Below are positions 55,699 to 64,000 of a stretch of DNA of 64,000 nt, piece by piece. The position numbers and the translations under genes were made by a program. The notes beneath the pieces are model-generated. The model saw only the letters and a list, made by a program, of their open reading frames with translations. It did no database searches and had not been told where the DNA came from. This stretch comes from Medicago truncatula (Eukaryota > Streptophyta > Magnoliopsida > Fabales > Fabaceae): positions 39,470,576 through 39,534,575 of the forward strand of contig NC_053043.1 of the NCBI RefSeq assembly GCF_003473485.1. Reading direction: 5' to 3'. Within the stretch, counting starts at the first letter, position 1. Each line of letters starts with the position of its first letter.

Positions 55699-55879
55699 TT
55701 ATTTTCATTTAGAATAAGTCATAATAAATTTAACAATAAGCCGTAAAACATAGAGAGTAATTTATGATACATTCTAAGTTATGAATCATAGAAATAGTAG
55801 AACTTTAATTTTGTTATATAATAGAAAGTACACAACTTAGGGAAAATTGTCAATCATAAATAATTAGCAATGAAGAAGT

Positions 55880-56263
55880 TTAATGTCGGTAGGATACATT
55901 GCGAAAAACCTCGTGATAAACTACATTAGACGTTACATCAGTGTCTTCACCATCATCATCAGATATTAATATCTTCAAACCTTCTCTTGAAGTAACCCTT
56001 GACAAAGCCACATACAATTGACCATGAGAGAAGATAGGCGATGGCAAATATACGCCAACATGTTTCAAAGATTGACCTTAACTTTTGTTTATAGTCATTG
56101 CAAAAGAAACGGTGAGTGGAAATTGCTTTCGTTGAAACTTGAAAGGAATTCTAGTATCAGATGGTATCAAAGATAATCTTTGAATAAAAACTTTATCACC
56201 TATGTTAGAGCCGGATATCACTTGTGCTTCAAGCACAAACGTACCCATCCTTGTAATGACCAA
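55880..56263 (-). pseudogene. C-terminal end of a Helitron Rep/helicase (PIF1-like), with a nonsense codon
   Basis: The frame reads, on the minus strand, through RLSLIPSDTRIPFKFQRKQFP and FAMTINKS, then an in-frame TAA (56078-56080), then GQSLKHVGVYLPSPIFSHGQ and LYVALSRVTSREGLKILI. In plant Helitron and PIF1 helicases the motif is INKSQGQ, so the conserved Gln codon CAA has become TAA by one substitution. LYVALSRV..GLKIL is the last helicase motif. The remaining Rep and helicase parts are missing upstream (right), so this is only the tail of an old autonomous Helitron. Confidence 0.88.
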
Positions 56264-56917
56264 CCTAGTGTTGAAACAAAAATCTTTTTGATGAATGTTT
56301 TAATGATAACAAACCTTATGGAATAAACACTAAGTTTTATGAATGGTGATCTACTGATGTTTGCACTTAAGTCTTTTCATATAAGTTGACAAGAAAGAAG
56401 TCTCTTACAAGTGCATATATATACTCATTGGTAGAAAATCAAAACAATAGTATCACAAGCTGAAAGAAGATATAAAAAGAATAATGTTTGAATCAAAAGA
56501 GTGTTGATTGAAGATTCAACAAGAAGATGAATTTTATAATCAATTGACTCATCCTCGTCACCACATGGTTTTTAGCAAAGCCTTAAAGATTCGAGGAATA
56601 AAGGGTTACTATTTGAAAGGAATGATCTTCAAATAGCTTCTAAAAGAGTTTAAGGAAAAGGCACAAAAGTTTCATTCAAGAGAATGATTGAATGAACCTT
56701 CATGATTACATGCATGCCTAAACTAAAACATCTCAAAGATACTCAATGGACAAGAAGCATTGTGTGCAATCACCAAGAGAAACTATGAGATAAATCGCAT
56801 CATCAATAAAATAGTTCAAGGTTAATTAACCGAGAATGTATTGTCATCTCATATAGAAGAAAACATCATCAACTCCAATGAAAGAATGTTCTCAAGATGA
56901 GGATGCATGTTACACTC
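56264..56917. other. spacer between the Helitron remnant and the Mutator-like element
   Basis: Possibly more Helitron 5' sequence or another inserted repeat. I recognise no coding motif, no second Helitron terminus and no matching repeat inside the window. Confidence 0.4.
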
Positions 56918-57049
56918 TAGCGGTAGTTAACTACCGTTGAGCAAGCCGACAACAGTTAACTGCCGCTGCGTTCTGTTAATAGTTCAGCCCAGAACCTAGT
57001 TTCCAATCACTCTTTCATGTCTCTATCTCTCTAAAAATTTCAATTTTCA

Positions 57050-57051
<2 letters not shown>

Positions 57052-57124
<73 letters not shown>
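57052..57124. repeat. compound (TC)n(TA)n microsatellite
   Basis: TC repeats to about 57073, then TA repeats to 57124, in the presumed leader of the PB1-like ORF. Confidence 0.9.
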
Positions 57125-57128
<4 letters not shown>

Positions 57129-57254
57129 CTCTACCAAATCATCCAAAAAAAAATTCCACTAAATCACAAGTAAGTTATCACTTATCTTATTGTTATAAAT
57201 TTTAGTTAGTATATATGTTTATAATTTTAGTTGTAGTTTAATTTTTAAATTTTG

Positions 57255-57610
57255 ATTTTTTTTTTAATATAGTTATGTTGTAGATCTAAAATGCTATTAA
57301 CAAATATTATGAATACTTGTTATAATGGAGTTATATTGCGTAAATTTATATTTTTTTTACGAATTTTATAAATTTTTTAGGGTTTGATTTTTTTTAATAT
57401 AGTTACGTTGTAAATCTGAAATGCTATTAACAATTTTTTTTTTTTAATATAGTTATATTGTAAATCTGAAATGCTATTAACAAATATTTTTTTAATATAG
57501 TTATGTTGTAAATCTGAAATGCTATTAACAAATATTAGGAGTACTTGTTATAATAGAGTTATATTGCTTAAATTTATTTATTTTTTCGAATTTTATAAAT
57601 TTTTTAGGGT
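57255..57610. repeat. tandem repeats in the leader intron of the PB1-like ORF
   Basis: The unit 'AATATAGTTA(T/C)GTTGTA(A/G)ATCT' plus 'GAAATGCTATTAACAA' occurs four times (about 57268, 57397, 57447, 57496). A longer flanking block ('TACTTGTTATAAT(G/A)GAGTTATATTG' to 'TTTTTTAGGGTTT') occurs twice. Confidence 0.8.
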
Positions 57611-57723
57611 TTATTTAGGATTTTTATGGTTTATGTAAAATTTTAACAACAAGTGTTTGATGAAATGTTTCAATGAGTTTTTCATTGATTATTTTTAATT
57701 TCTTATTGTGTAGATTTGAAACA

Positions 57724-58068
57724 ATGGCCGGGTGGATCGACATTCATGCACAATTCAACGGCAGAGAACGTCAGAGGTTGAAGGTTCGGTGCCTTATAGT
57801 AACGTTAAGAGGTCTCAAAGATGAACTGAATGAATTCATCCAAGTCAACCCCGAAGACACAAAGAGGGTGGAATACGTTCGGTATAAACGTCCAACGCTC
57901 GACGAGGGAATAGTATCATTCAGTTGTGTGGAATTAACGAACGACGAAAACGTGACGAGCATGTTTTGGGAGCACAAGATGTTCCAGTGGATCGATATGC
58001 GGGTAACGTTGCTGAGATCAACTGAAGATATTATCAACAGTCTGATGTCGCCAGAAGATCGTGATTAG
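57724..58068 (+). CDS. PB1-like N-terminal domain of a Mutator-type transposase, short form, 114 aa
   Basis: The ATG at 57724 has an excellent plant context (AACAATGGCC). Just upstream is a 3' splice site (TTGTGTAG at 57714), and a GTAAGT donor lies at 57169, so a leader intron is likely. The protein (MAGWIDIHAQFNGRERQRLK start, then RVEYVRYKRPTLDEGIVSFS, ELTNDENVTSMFWEHKMF, LLRSTEDIINSL) has the order of the N-terminal domain that precedes the DNA-binding region in plant MuDR-like proteins (RYRRP...Y..M.L..D.DV..MF). It stops at TAG before any DNA-binding or catalytic domain. Family assignment is from memory of typical sequences and is moderate. It may be an inactive derivative or a retained domain with its own role. 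Confidence 0.6.
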   Translation: MAGWIDIHAQFNGRERQRLKVRCLIVTLRGLKDELNEFIQVNPEDTKRVEYVRYKRPTLDEGIVSFSCVELTNDENVTSMFWEHKMFQWIDMRVTLLRSTEDIINSLMSPEDRD

Positions 58069-58071
58069 GTA

Positions 58072-58412
58072 GGGAATGCACCTTCCAACTACAACAATTG
58101 TCTTCCTTTGAATGAGGTAATTCAAACTTTTTAAACGGCAGGACTCAAACATTTGTCCGGCATTTCTATTGTTCCTTTCAAAAGATTAAATTCTTGTTAG
58201 GCCGGTTTAAATGAAGGTATTGAAGTGTCAAGGAATGCACCTCATTCTTTTGACACTTGAATATCATTATTTAAACCAAGTCTAACAAGAATTTAATCTT
58301 TTGAATGGAACAATAGAAATGTCGGACAAATGTTTGAGTCCTGATGTTTAGCAAGTTTGAATTTACCCAATTCAGAGGTAAGACAATTGTTGTATTTGGA
58401 AGGTACATTCCC
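58072..58412. repeat. long imperfect hairpin (about 160-base arms) just after the PB1-like stop codon
   Basis: 'GGGAATGCACCTTCCAACTA' (58072) pairs with the complement of 58393-58412. Pairing continues through 'CATTTGTCCGGCATTTCTATTG' and 'TTAATTCTTGTTAG'-type segments to a small loop near 58235-58252 (AAGTGTCAA / TTGACACTT). It starts four bases after the TAG, so any transcript of the ORF would carry the hairpin in its 3' UTR. Confidence 0.85.
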
Positions 58413-58706
58413 GAATGTAATGTAATGTGATAACATATATAGTTGATTACATAATTTTATTCACTTTTCGAATTTATTTATTCATTACACAATTTTAATT
58501 ATTCGAATTCACGTTAGATTTAATTAGTCTTTGTTCGAATACGCAATTATTCAAAACACGACTTTAATAGAAATTATTCAAAACACGATTTTTATTCAAA
58601 AGCACCATATGTCAAGGAAAATGTAGCAAAATGTAGCAAAATGCGCGTGATATATAAAAAAACATAAAAAAGATCCAAAACAATTAGGTATTACAAGCCA
58701 CTACAT

Positions 58707-58964
58707 TCAAGCATCTTCCTCCTCACACAAGTCAATCGGGTTGCCCTCGACAGTCCCTGGGGCACCTACTTTTGGTTGAGGACCAAAATAGCATGTCCTA
58801 CCGCTCCTCCTCAACCTCGACTGATTGTACACCAGCACCTTTGAATCCTTCTTTTTTACGGAACCATCACATGTGATTCCTTGCCATGTCATAGGTGACT
58901 TTTCTTTCTTCTTGTCATCACCCTCCTTTTTGTTCAACTCAATGTTTCTCTGATTCTGAGACAT
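58707..58964 (-). CDS. hypothetical protein inside the Mutator-like element, minus strand
   Basis: Open frame of about 85 codons from MSQNQRNIELNKKEGDD to NPIDLCEEEDA; the frame is open further upstream to 59030. The composition is Lys-rich at the N-terminus, then Arg/Gly/Pro (RLRRSGRTCYFGPQP), and acidic at the end, which looks like a real protein rather than low-complexity noise. A 'TATGTCTCAG' just before AATCAGAG could be a 3' splice site, with an upstream exon at about 59440-59470 (ATGGATTCAATG), but the join I tried is out of frame. I do not recognise a family. Confidence 0.35.
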   Translation of the reverse strand: MSQNQRNIELNKKEGDDKKKEKSPMTWQGITCDGSVKKKDSKVLVYNQSRLRRSGRTCYFGPQPKVGAPGTVEGNPIDLCEEEDA

Positions 58965-59637
58965 ATATACATAAACAAATTGGCGATCAAAACCTAAACT
59001 AATTGTAACGATTCTACAATAATTCATCAAAAACTAAACTAATCCTAAAAATTATACCATAACTAATCGTAACAATTCTATCACAAATTCATAACGACAA
59101 AAATTCATAACAAACATAAACTAATCGTAACGATTATACAACAATTCATCATAACCTAAACTAATCCTAAAAATTCTACCATAATTTCCTAACAATTCTA
59201 CAACAATATGTCAATCTTATTTGAAATATCCGTTAAACCTAAACCTAAACAATTCTAACATAAACCTAAACCTATATTATCATAAAATCAAAACCTAAAC
59301 CTAACAATTCTAACAACCTAAACTATCATAACATCATAAAATCAATAAAACCTCTATAATCGCAATTTAACCAAAAAAACCTAACAAATCAATCACAAAA
59401 TAGCAATGTAATAGGATGGTAGCAACTTACTTAATTTTGTGAGCGAAATTGACATTGAATCCATAACAATTGGGAAATTTGGCACCTCTTGAACTTCAAT
59501 CCGCAACAATGGAGTTTTGGAAACTCCTATGTTTGTAATGTTCTTATAACAGAACGCAGCGACAGTTAACAACCGTTGGCACCAGCAGCAGTTAACTGAT
59601 GCTGGTTAGTCCAACTGTAGTTGACTACCGTTGGGGG

Positions 59638-60769
59638 CTTTTAGGTAATTTTCATATGTCATTGTGAAGTTATGAATGTCAGAACAACAATTTTCTTAAA
59701 CTCGTCAGACTGACATATCTATTAGGGAAAAGCTTCTTGGTACGATAAGTGCAGTGACGAAAAACAATCATCGTGTATGTGTGTGTCTATATATATACAC
59801 CTTAGGCTATATTTTAGACTATAATATATCTCAACTTTTATTGATTTTAAAAATTTAATGCCATAATCTGCATGCATCATGTGTCTCTCGTGCTTTATTT
59901 TCTTGCACTATATACCAGTCTTCTTATATAAAATATATTTTCTATTTTTTATATTACTGAAGTTTTCTTTATGAACTCAAGCTTTCATATGATTTGATTA
60001 TTTAATAGCAGGCTTATTGGTGTGATTAAGCATTTATATAATTTGGTTATTTAGTAGTAGGCATATTGGATTATTTGTGTGCTTAGACCTTCATAAGATT
60101 TGACTTGTTTAGTAGTAGACTTATCGGTGTCACTAGACCTTAGTGTAAAATAAGCTTTTAAATAGGTTTTTAGGCTCCACTGAATCCTTAAAAAGATCAT
60201 ACCTTAAAAATGAACCTATGATAGGTAACATATCAAGCTCAGACCTATAACTTTAGAAGTAGGCTAGGTTTAGGCCTTACAAAACCTATCCCAACCTATC
60301 TCATTTCCACCTCTTATTGCAACCATATAAGTTCACTAAAATAAATTGTGACAATTTAAATATTTTTCACAACATCGACCCTTAGGCTATGTTTGGATTG
60401 GTGGAACATAACAGAACAGAGCAAAATAAAACATAATGAAATGGAGCGAAACAGAATGGAATGAAGTATAAAACCCAATCCATTGTTTGGATATTTTATG
60501 ATGGAGCAGAACATATTTACCTTTCAATTGTATGGAAAGTTGACAAAATAAAATGAGTTACAATATTTTTATTCTAATTGTACATTTCTTTAAAAAAAAA
60601 ATATTATTATATAAAATTAAAGCATATTATTTTCTATTAAAATTATTACAAAATATATACTCATTATAATCAATAACTTTTTTTATTGAGAGATAATAAA
60701 AAAAATTGAAGTTGTACATTTTCTAAACTATATTCGAGATCATTGATTATTAATTATTAATAATAGGTA
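59638..60769. other. intergenic stretch with a degenerate 60-bp tandem repeat
   Basis: At about 59980-60150, 'CATATGATTTGATTATTTAATAGC' plus 'AGGCTTATTGGTGTGATTA' is followed by two diverged copies ('TTTAGTAGTAGGCATATTGG', 'TTTAGTAGTAGACTTATCGG'). Around 60383 a 'GGCTATGTTTGGATTGGTGG' end typical of MITEs appears without a visible partner. No gene. Confidence 0.45.
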
Positions 60770-61167
60770 CTCTCTCCGTCTCACATTAGGTGTCCCATTT
60801 AAGTTTTACATGGATATTAAAAAAATGACTAAAAATGTTGATTTTAATGGTAAAATATGTTTCATTTACCGAAACACCATTATTAATTATAGTTAGTGGA
60901 TTAGTTAGATGAGTGAAATGCAATAAATAAGGATAGAGTAGTGTTGCAACACTTTCTTTTGAACAATCTATGTAACATTCACTCTCTCATTTGTAACATT
61001 CCCAACATTTTGGAAATGAAACTCATATAAAGTGGTGGAACTTAATTACATTGATTTCACCCAATATGATAGTGAATGTTTGAGATTTTGAAAAGAATGT
61101 GTTACTAACAAATAATTCGAGACAAAGAAAAATGATAAAGAGGACACATAATTTGTGAAGGAGGGAG
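60770..61167. mobile_element. Stowaway/mariner-like MITE, 398 bp
   Basis: Ends CTCTCTCCGTCTCACATTA and, inverted, the right end '..GTGAAGGAGGGAG' share the CTC(C/T)CTCC start. TA flanks both sides (60768-60769 and 61168-61169). Pairing continues through 'GTGTCC' / 'GGACAC'. No coding content. Confidence 0.75.
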
Positions 61168-61233
61168 TAACCACCGCTATCATCATTTATGTCACAACTT
61201 CGTCAAAGAAATTTCATTTATCACAGCTATATA

Positions 61234-61375
61234 CTCTCTCCGGTCTCTATTATAAGAGAAAATTTACTTTTTAAGTTCATTCAATAAATAATGTATATAC
61301 TTTCTAATATAAAACATATACATATTTATTGAATAAATCTAAAAAGTAAAATTTTTCTTATGGTAGAGGTCGGAG
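61234..61375. mobile_element. Stowaway-like MITE, 142 bp
   Basis: A near-palindrome: CTCTCTCCGGTCTCTATTAT at the left against the right end 'TATGGTAGAGGTCGGAG', continuing through 'ACTTTTTAAGTTCATTCAATAAAT' / its complement. TA on both sides (61232-61233, 61376-61377). Its body resembles the MITE in the UBC25-like intron ('CTTTTTA(A/G)GTTCATTCA'). Confidence 0.88.
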
Positions 61376-61377
61376 TA

Positions 61378-62511
61378 CTATCCACCAATTATGGATTGGA
61401 AAGAAAGTAAAAAGGCAAGACAAATAACATATGTCTCATTGATGAGTCATATGCATGAACATATGACTCATCAAACGCATACGCTCATACAAAATTTCAT
61501 CATCATAAACATCATCATTGCGGATACTAAAATATCCTATAATCACTTCATATACATGCATTCATCATCATTACATACATATATGTTCATCACCAAAAAT
61601 CATCAATAATCATCATCATCATCATCATAATCATCATCAAAACATTTACCACATCAAGGAAGTAACATCACTTCAGCAAAAATAGCACTTTAGACGATTA
61701 ATCATTTACACTTAGTAACCAATGTATCATGCATATATCATTCATCAGTTCAACTATTATTCATCAACTTATCATTATCTCATAGTGATTCGTAAGTTAA
61801 CATAACATGATTCATCATTTATTCAAAGTCCGTCTATTTTTTTTCTTCCAAAGTTCATTTATTTTACCAAAGTTCGTCTATTTTCACCTATTTCACCAAA
61901 ATCAAGTTACATGCTCACATGTATCATTATCAATCCTACATGTTATTTTTATGTCCATCTTCACAGTAATTCAAACATAACAACAACACTTCACTTGGAA
62001 AAACTCTATTTTATTCTATGCCATTTCATATTTCAAGTTTCATTAAAAATGCAGCATGACATACATGTAGTATTTTCATCATAACTTAAATTCTAGAAAT
62101 GATAAGGAAGTCAAACCAAGATCAAAATAAAACTAACATCCATAACTACAACTTTCATGTTTACACTGAAACCCAATTCAAAACAAAAAAGCGTGGAAAA
62201 GTTGGTTTTCCTAAACTTGGAAAAAGAGTGCGACCCTGTTGACCCCTCTATAGTATTTTAATCATATCTTGAGTTCTAGATGTCGAAATATAGTAAAACC
62301 AACGCCCAATTAAAGCTAACATCACAACACCCGAGCTTCCTCGTCCAAAGATACATTTACTTGCCCTGCTCCACTACACTTGAAGCATTCTGCTCCTCCC
62401 ACACTTTGCTCAGACCCACCTAAAATAACGGAACAAGATTCGACAATAGTTCTGTACATGTCACAGACGATGGAATAAAAACAAAGTTTTGGCCCGCACT
62501 GGACCAATCAG
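61378..62511 (-). other. probable internal/5' region of a non-coding LTR retroelement, minus strand
   Basis: Includes a (TCA)n-rich stretch (61600-61640) and no ORF with gag or pol content. It lies directly downstream, on the minus strand, of the primer-binding site at 62512. The element is therefore either truncated or a large non-autonomous derivative. Confidence 0.4.
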
Positions 62512-62523
62512 GCTCTGATACCA
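62512..62523 (-). other. LTR-retrotransposon primer-binding site (initiator Met tRNA)
   Basis: On the minus strand this reads TGGTATCAGAGC, the 12-base complement of the plant initiator methionine tRNA 3' end used by many Copia and Gypsy elements. Confidence 0.8.
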
Positions 62524-62526
62524 AAT

Positions 62527-62780
62527 TGTAATATCCTCAAACCGCACAAACAATATTTAATAATAAATCAGAGTTAAATACGAGATGCTACGCCTTCAAT
62601 ATTAAAAAAATATACATAATTCATTTCAAAATTCATCGAGATTCATAAAGTAAAACAACATAACACCAACGTTTCAACATCTCAAAATATATCATCAGAT
62701 ACATCATGGTTTCTCAACTCAATCCAATAAATAATATAAATAAACAACTCCCGACAAATATTATTATATTCTTGTTTTTT
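62527..62780 (-). mobile_element. LTR adjoining the primer-binding site, minus strand, right limit unclear
   Basis: Three bases beyond the primer-binding site the plus strand begins TGTAATATCC, which on the minus strand is an LTR 3' end finishing in ..TTACA. The following AT-rich 250 bases are probably LTR. The other LTR boundary and second LTR were not found, so the right-hand limit is a guess. Confidence 0.5.
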
Positions 62781-62944
62781 TTTTTAAAGAAAACGGTCGA
62801 AGTCTATATACGGCGGATTAATAATAACTGGTACGCTCTTTTAAAATAGTAGCGCTATAAAGGTATACTTAGAAAATTTTATTATTTTTTCTTAGGAAAG
62901 GTTAGACACAAACACTATTCCACATGTCAAATAAATTATTTTAG

Positions 62945-63140
62945 AGAACCCTTTGGTGCCTTTAAAATTTGGTTGGAATATTATTTTAGAGAACCCTTTG
63001 GTGTTTTTTTTAAGGAAAAATATTGAACCCTTTGGTGCCTTTAAAATTTGGTTGGAATATTATTTTAGAGAACCCTTTGGTCTTTTTTTTTTAAGGAAAA
63101 ATATTGAACCCTTTTGGTGCCTTTAAAATTTGGTTGGATA
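62945..63140. repeat. tandem repeat, about 2.4 copies of an 80-bp unit
   Basis: 'GAACCCTTTGGTGCCTTTAA' plus 'AATTTGGTTGGA' begins at 62946, 63025 and 63106 (periods 79 and 81), with 'TTTTAGAGAACCCTTTGGT' and a poly-T/'AAGGAAAAATATT' stretch between. It lies 270 bases upstream of the third Trx s-like gene. Confidence 0.9.
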
Positions 63141-63414
63141 GTGATACCGTGCACGCAAAACCAATTTAAAGTTTAAATATAGGTTTAAATGTATTTTTTA
63201 CCTTTTAACTATTCAATAGTTGTGATTTAGGCCTCATAACAATATAATATTGATCGGTACATATTCAATTAAACATGCTCATCTTATTTTTAAATATAGG
63301 TGCACTGCATTTGTGTCTTTAAAACAACAATGTTGAAAGACAGAAAACCATAAAACTCCTTTAATTGTCTCTATCTCTCTCTCACACACAGTCACACATT
63401 AATTTGTTCATTCC

Positions 63415-63979
63415 ATGGCCACTCCGACAATAACAATGTCTTCCTTCATCTTTATAATACTTTTTCACACTCTTTCAGCATCCATGGCCACCGCACAACT
63501 CCTCAACGCTGCCACTCAAGATGCTTCCAATGGAGGTTTGGTTTTAATTATTAGCCTAATATTTGTTGTTGAAATTTTGTGTTTCTATTTGTTTGCATAC
63601 GAAGTGGCAATTGTATCACGATATCTTGTTCTAGATATGTTAAAAAATTGATTTTGTGGATATTGCAGTGGCTTCTATTACTGATGAAAATTTTGGTTCC
63701 CTTGTCCTTAACTCTGAGACTCTTGTATTGGTGGAATTCTATGCTCCATGGTGTGCTTCCTGCAAAGGTGTTCATTCCAAAATGGTTGAGCTGGCAAATG
63801 ATTATGCAGGTGCGGTCAAGTTTTTCAAACTCAATGTTGATGACAATCGACTTGCTCCTTATGCATATTGGATTCAAGTTCTTCCAACTGTCCTTTTCTT
63901 CAAGAATGGTGAACACAGATATAGACTTCATAACGTATCCAAGACAACGTTTCTCAAACATATTAAACAAAACCTATGA
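63415..63979 (+). CDS. Trx s-like secretory thioredoxin with CASC active site, two exons, 143 aa
   Basis: Exons 63415-63535 and 63669-63979, GT..AG intron in the same place and phase as the two relatives; the join reads ASNG-VASITDE. Signal peptide from about residue 9 (SSFIFIILFHTLSASMA), then a thioredoxin fold with VEFYAPWCASCKGVHS, LNVDDN and the cis-Pro segment WIQVLPTVLFFKNGE. The motif CASC keeps both cysteines in CxxC spacing but lacks the usual Gly-Pro. This copy has the fewest lesions of the three and is the best candidate for a working Trx s-type protein, acting in the endoplasmic reticulum/secretory route towards the symbiosome in nodules by analogy with Medicago Trx s1. Its upstream region is only weakly similar to the other two, and the TATA position reads TTTAAAAC. 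Confidence 0.88.
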
Positions 63980-64000
63980 GATGGGCAGGAAAAAAAAAAC

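Larger units (their letters stand above)
56918..59637. mobile_element. Mutator-like element with structured terminal inverted repeats, about 2.7 kb
   Basis: The ends are inverted copies built from short palindromic units: CGGTAGTTAACTACCG and CAGTTAACTGCCGCTGCGTT at 56921-56972 pair with AACGCAGCGACAGTTAAC (59553 onward) and GTAGTTGACTACCGTTG (59618-59634). The innermost shared part is GCTGCGTTCTGTTA. Between them lie a PB1-like ORF with a spliced leader, a hairpin, and an unidentified minus-strand ORF. I could not see a clean 9-bp target duplication, so the outer limits may be off by tens of bases, and superfamily assignment rests on the PB1-like ORF. Confidence 0.6.

Noticed and set aside
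60383..60545. MITE starting 'GGCTATGTTTGGATTGG'
   Set aside because: Only one end is recognisable; no inverted partner or target duplication was found.
61391..61609. 72-codon plus-strand frame rich in Ile, His and Ser
   Set aside because: It arises from ATCATC/CATCAT repeats within the presumed retroelement and has no domain.
62322..62507. Small cysteine-containing minus-strand frame (61 codons) that could suggest an NCR-like peptide
   Set aside because: It has no signal peptide and no NCR cysteine spacing, and it lies directly downstream of a retrotransposon primer-binding site, where untranslated leader is expected.
62945..63140. CRISPR-like array
   Set aside because: The repeats are 80 bp, directly adjacent and without unique spacers, in a plant nuclear context.

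Overview
The window is AT-rich plant nuclear DNA: long intergenic tracts, spliced genes with GT..AG introns, and many small DNA transposons. The best clue to the organism is a cluster of three two-exon genes at the right end. Each encodes a secretory signal peptide plus an m-type-like thioredoxin domain with a non-canonical active site, which matches the legume-specific 'symbiosis' thioredoxins (Trx s) first described in Medicago truncatula. I infer a papilionoid legume, probably Medicago, Trifolium or a close relative. The species cannot be fixed from sequence alone.

Layout from left to right. 1-4 kb: a LINE (L1-type) retrotransposon with an uninterrupted ORF2, cut by the window edge. 6.4-8.2 kb: tandemly repeated AT-rich DNA, then a broken CC-NBS resistance-gene fragment. 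9.9 kb: a possible Helitron end. 12.8-13.6 kb: local tandem duplications. 14.1-18.9 kb: an intact seven-exon gene for a large UBE2O/UBC25-type ubiquitin-conjugating enzyme (645 aa). 21.7-25.0 kb: a tandem copy that has lost part of exons 2-3 and carries several frameshifts. 25.8-27.1 kb: a near-perfect 1.33-kb palindromic foldback transposon with a 9-bp target-site duplication. 30.4-33.1 and 36.4-39.2 kb: a tandem pair of intronless DUF2921 membrane-protein genes, the first broken by a shift in an A-run. 41.1-41.7 kb (minus strand): an ATL-like RING-H2 protein. 43.8-50.2 kb: a 13-exon TRF4/5-type non-canonical poly(A) polymerase (514 aa), whose intron 5 holds an inverted-repeat element carrying a BED zinc finger on both arms. 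51.0-53.8 kb: two Trx s-like genes, the first frameshifted. 54.2-55.1 kb: a non-autonomous hAT element. 55.7-56.3 kb: the 3' end of a Helitron with a broken helicase tail. 56.9-59.6 kb: a Mutator-like element with an expressed-looking PB1-like ORF and a hairpin in its 3' UTR. 60.8-61.4 kb: two Stowaway-like MITEs. 62.5 kb: a primer-binding site and LTR edge of a retrotransposon on the minus strand. 63.4-64.0 kb: the third Trx s-like gene, complete.

The genes do not form one pathway. Three families (E2 enzyme, DUF2921, Trx s) sit as local tandem duplicates, and in each family one copy is damaged while another stays open. Transposon insertions present in only one copy of a pair give a relative order of events. 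The most biologically interesting block is the Trx s-like cluster: the three members have three different active-site motifs (CESC, CGQEC and CASC) on an otherwise conserved fold. All exon joins are my own reading of splice signals and paralogue comparison; no database search was run.
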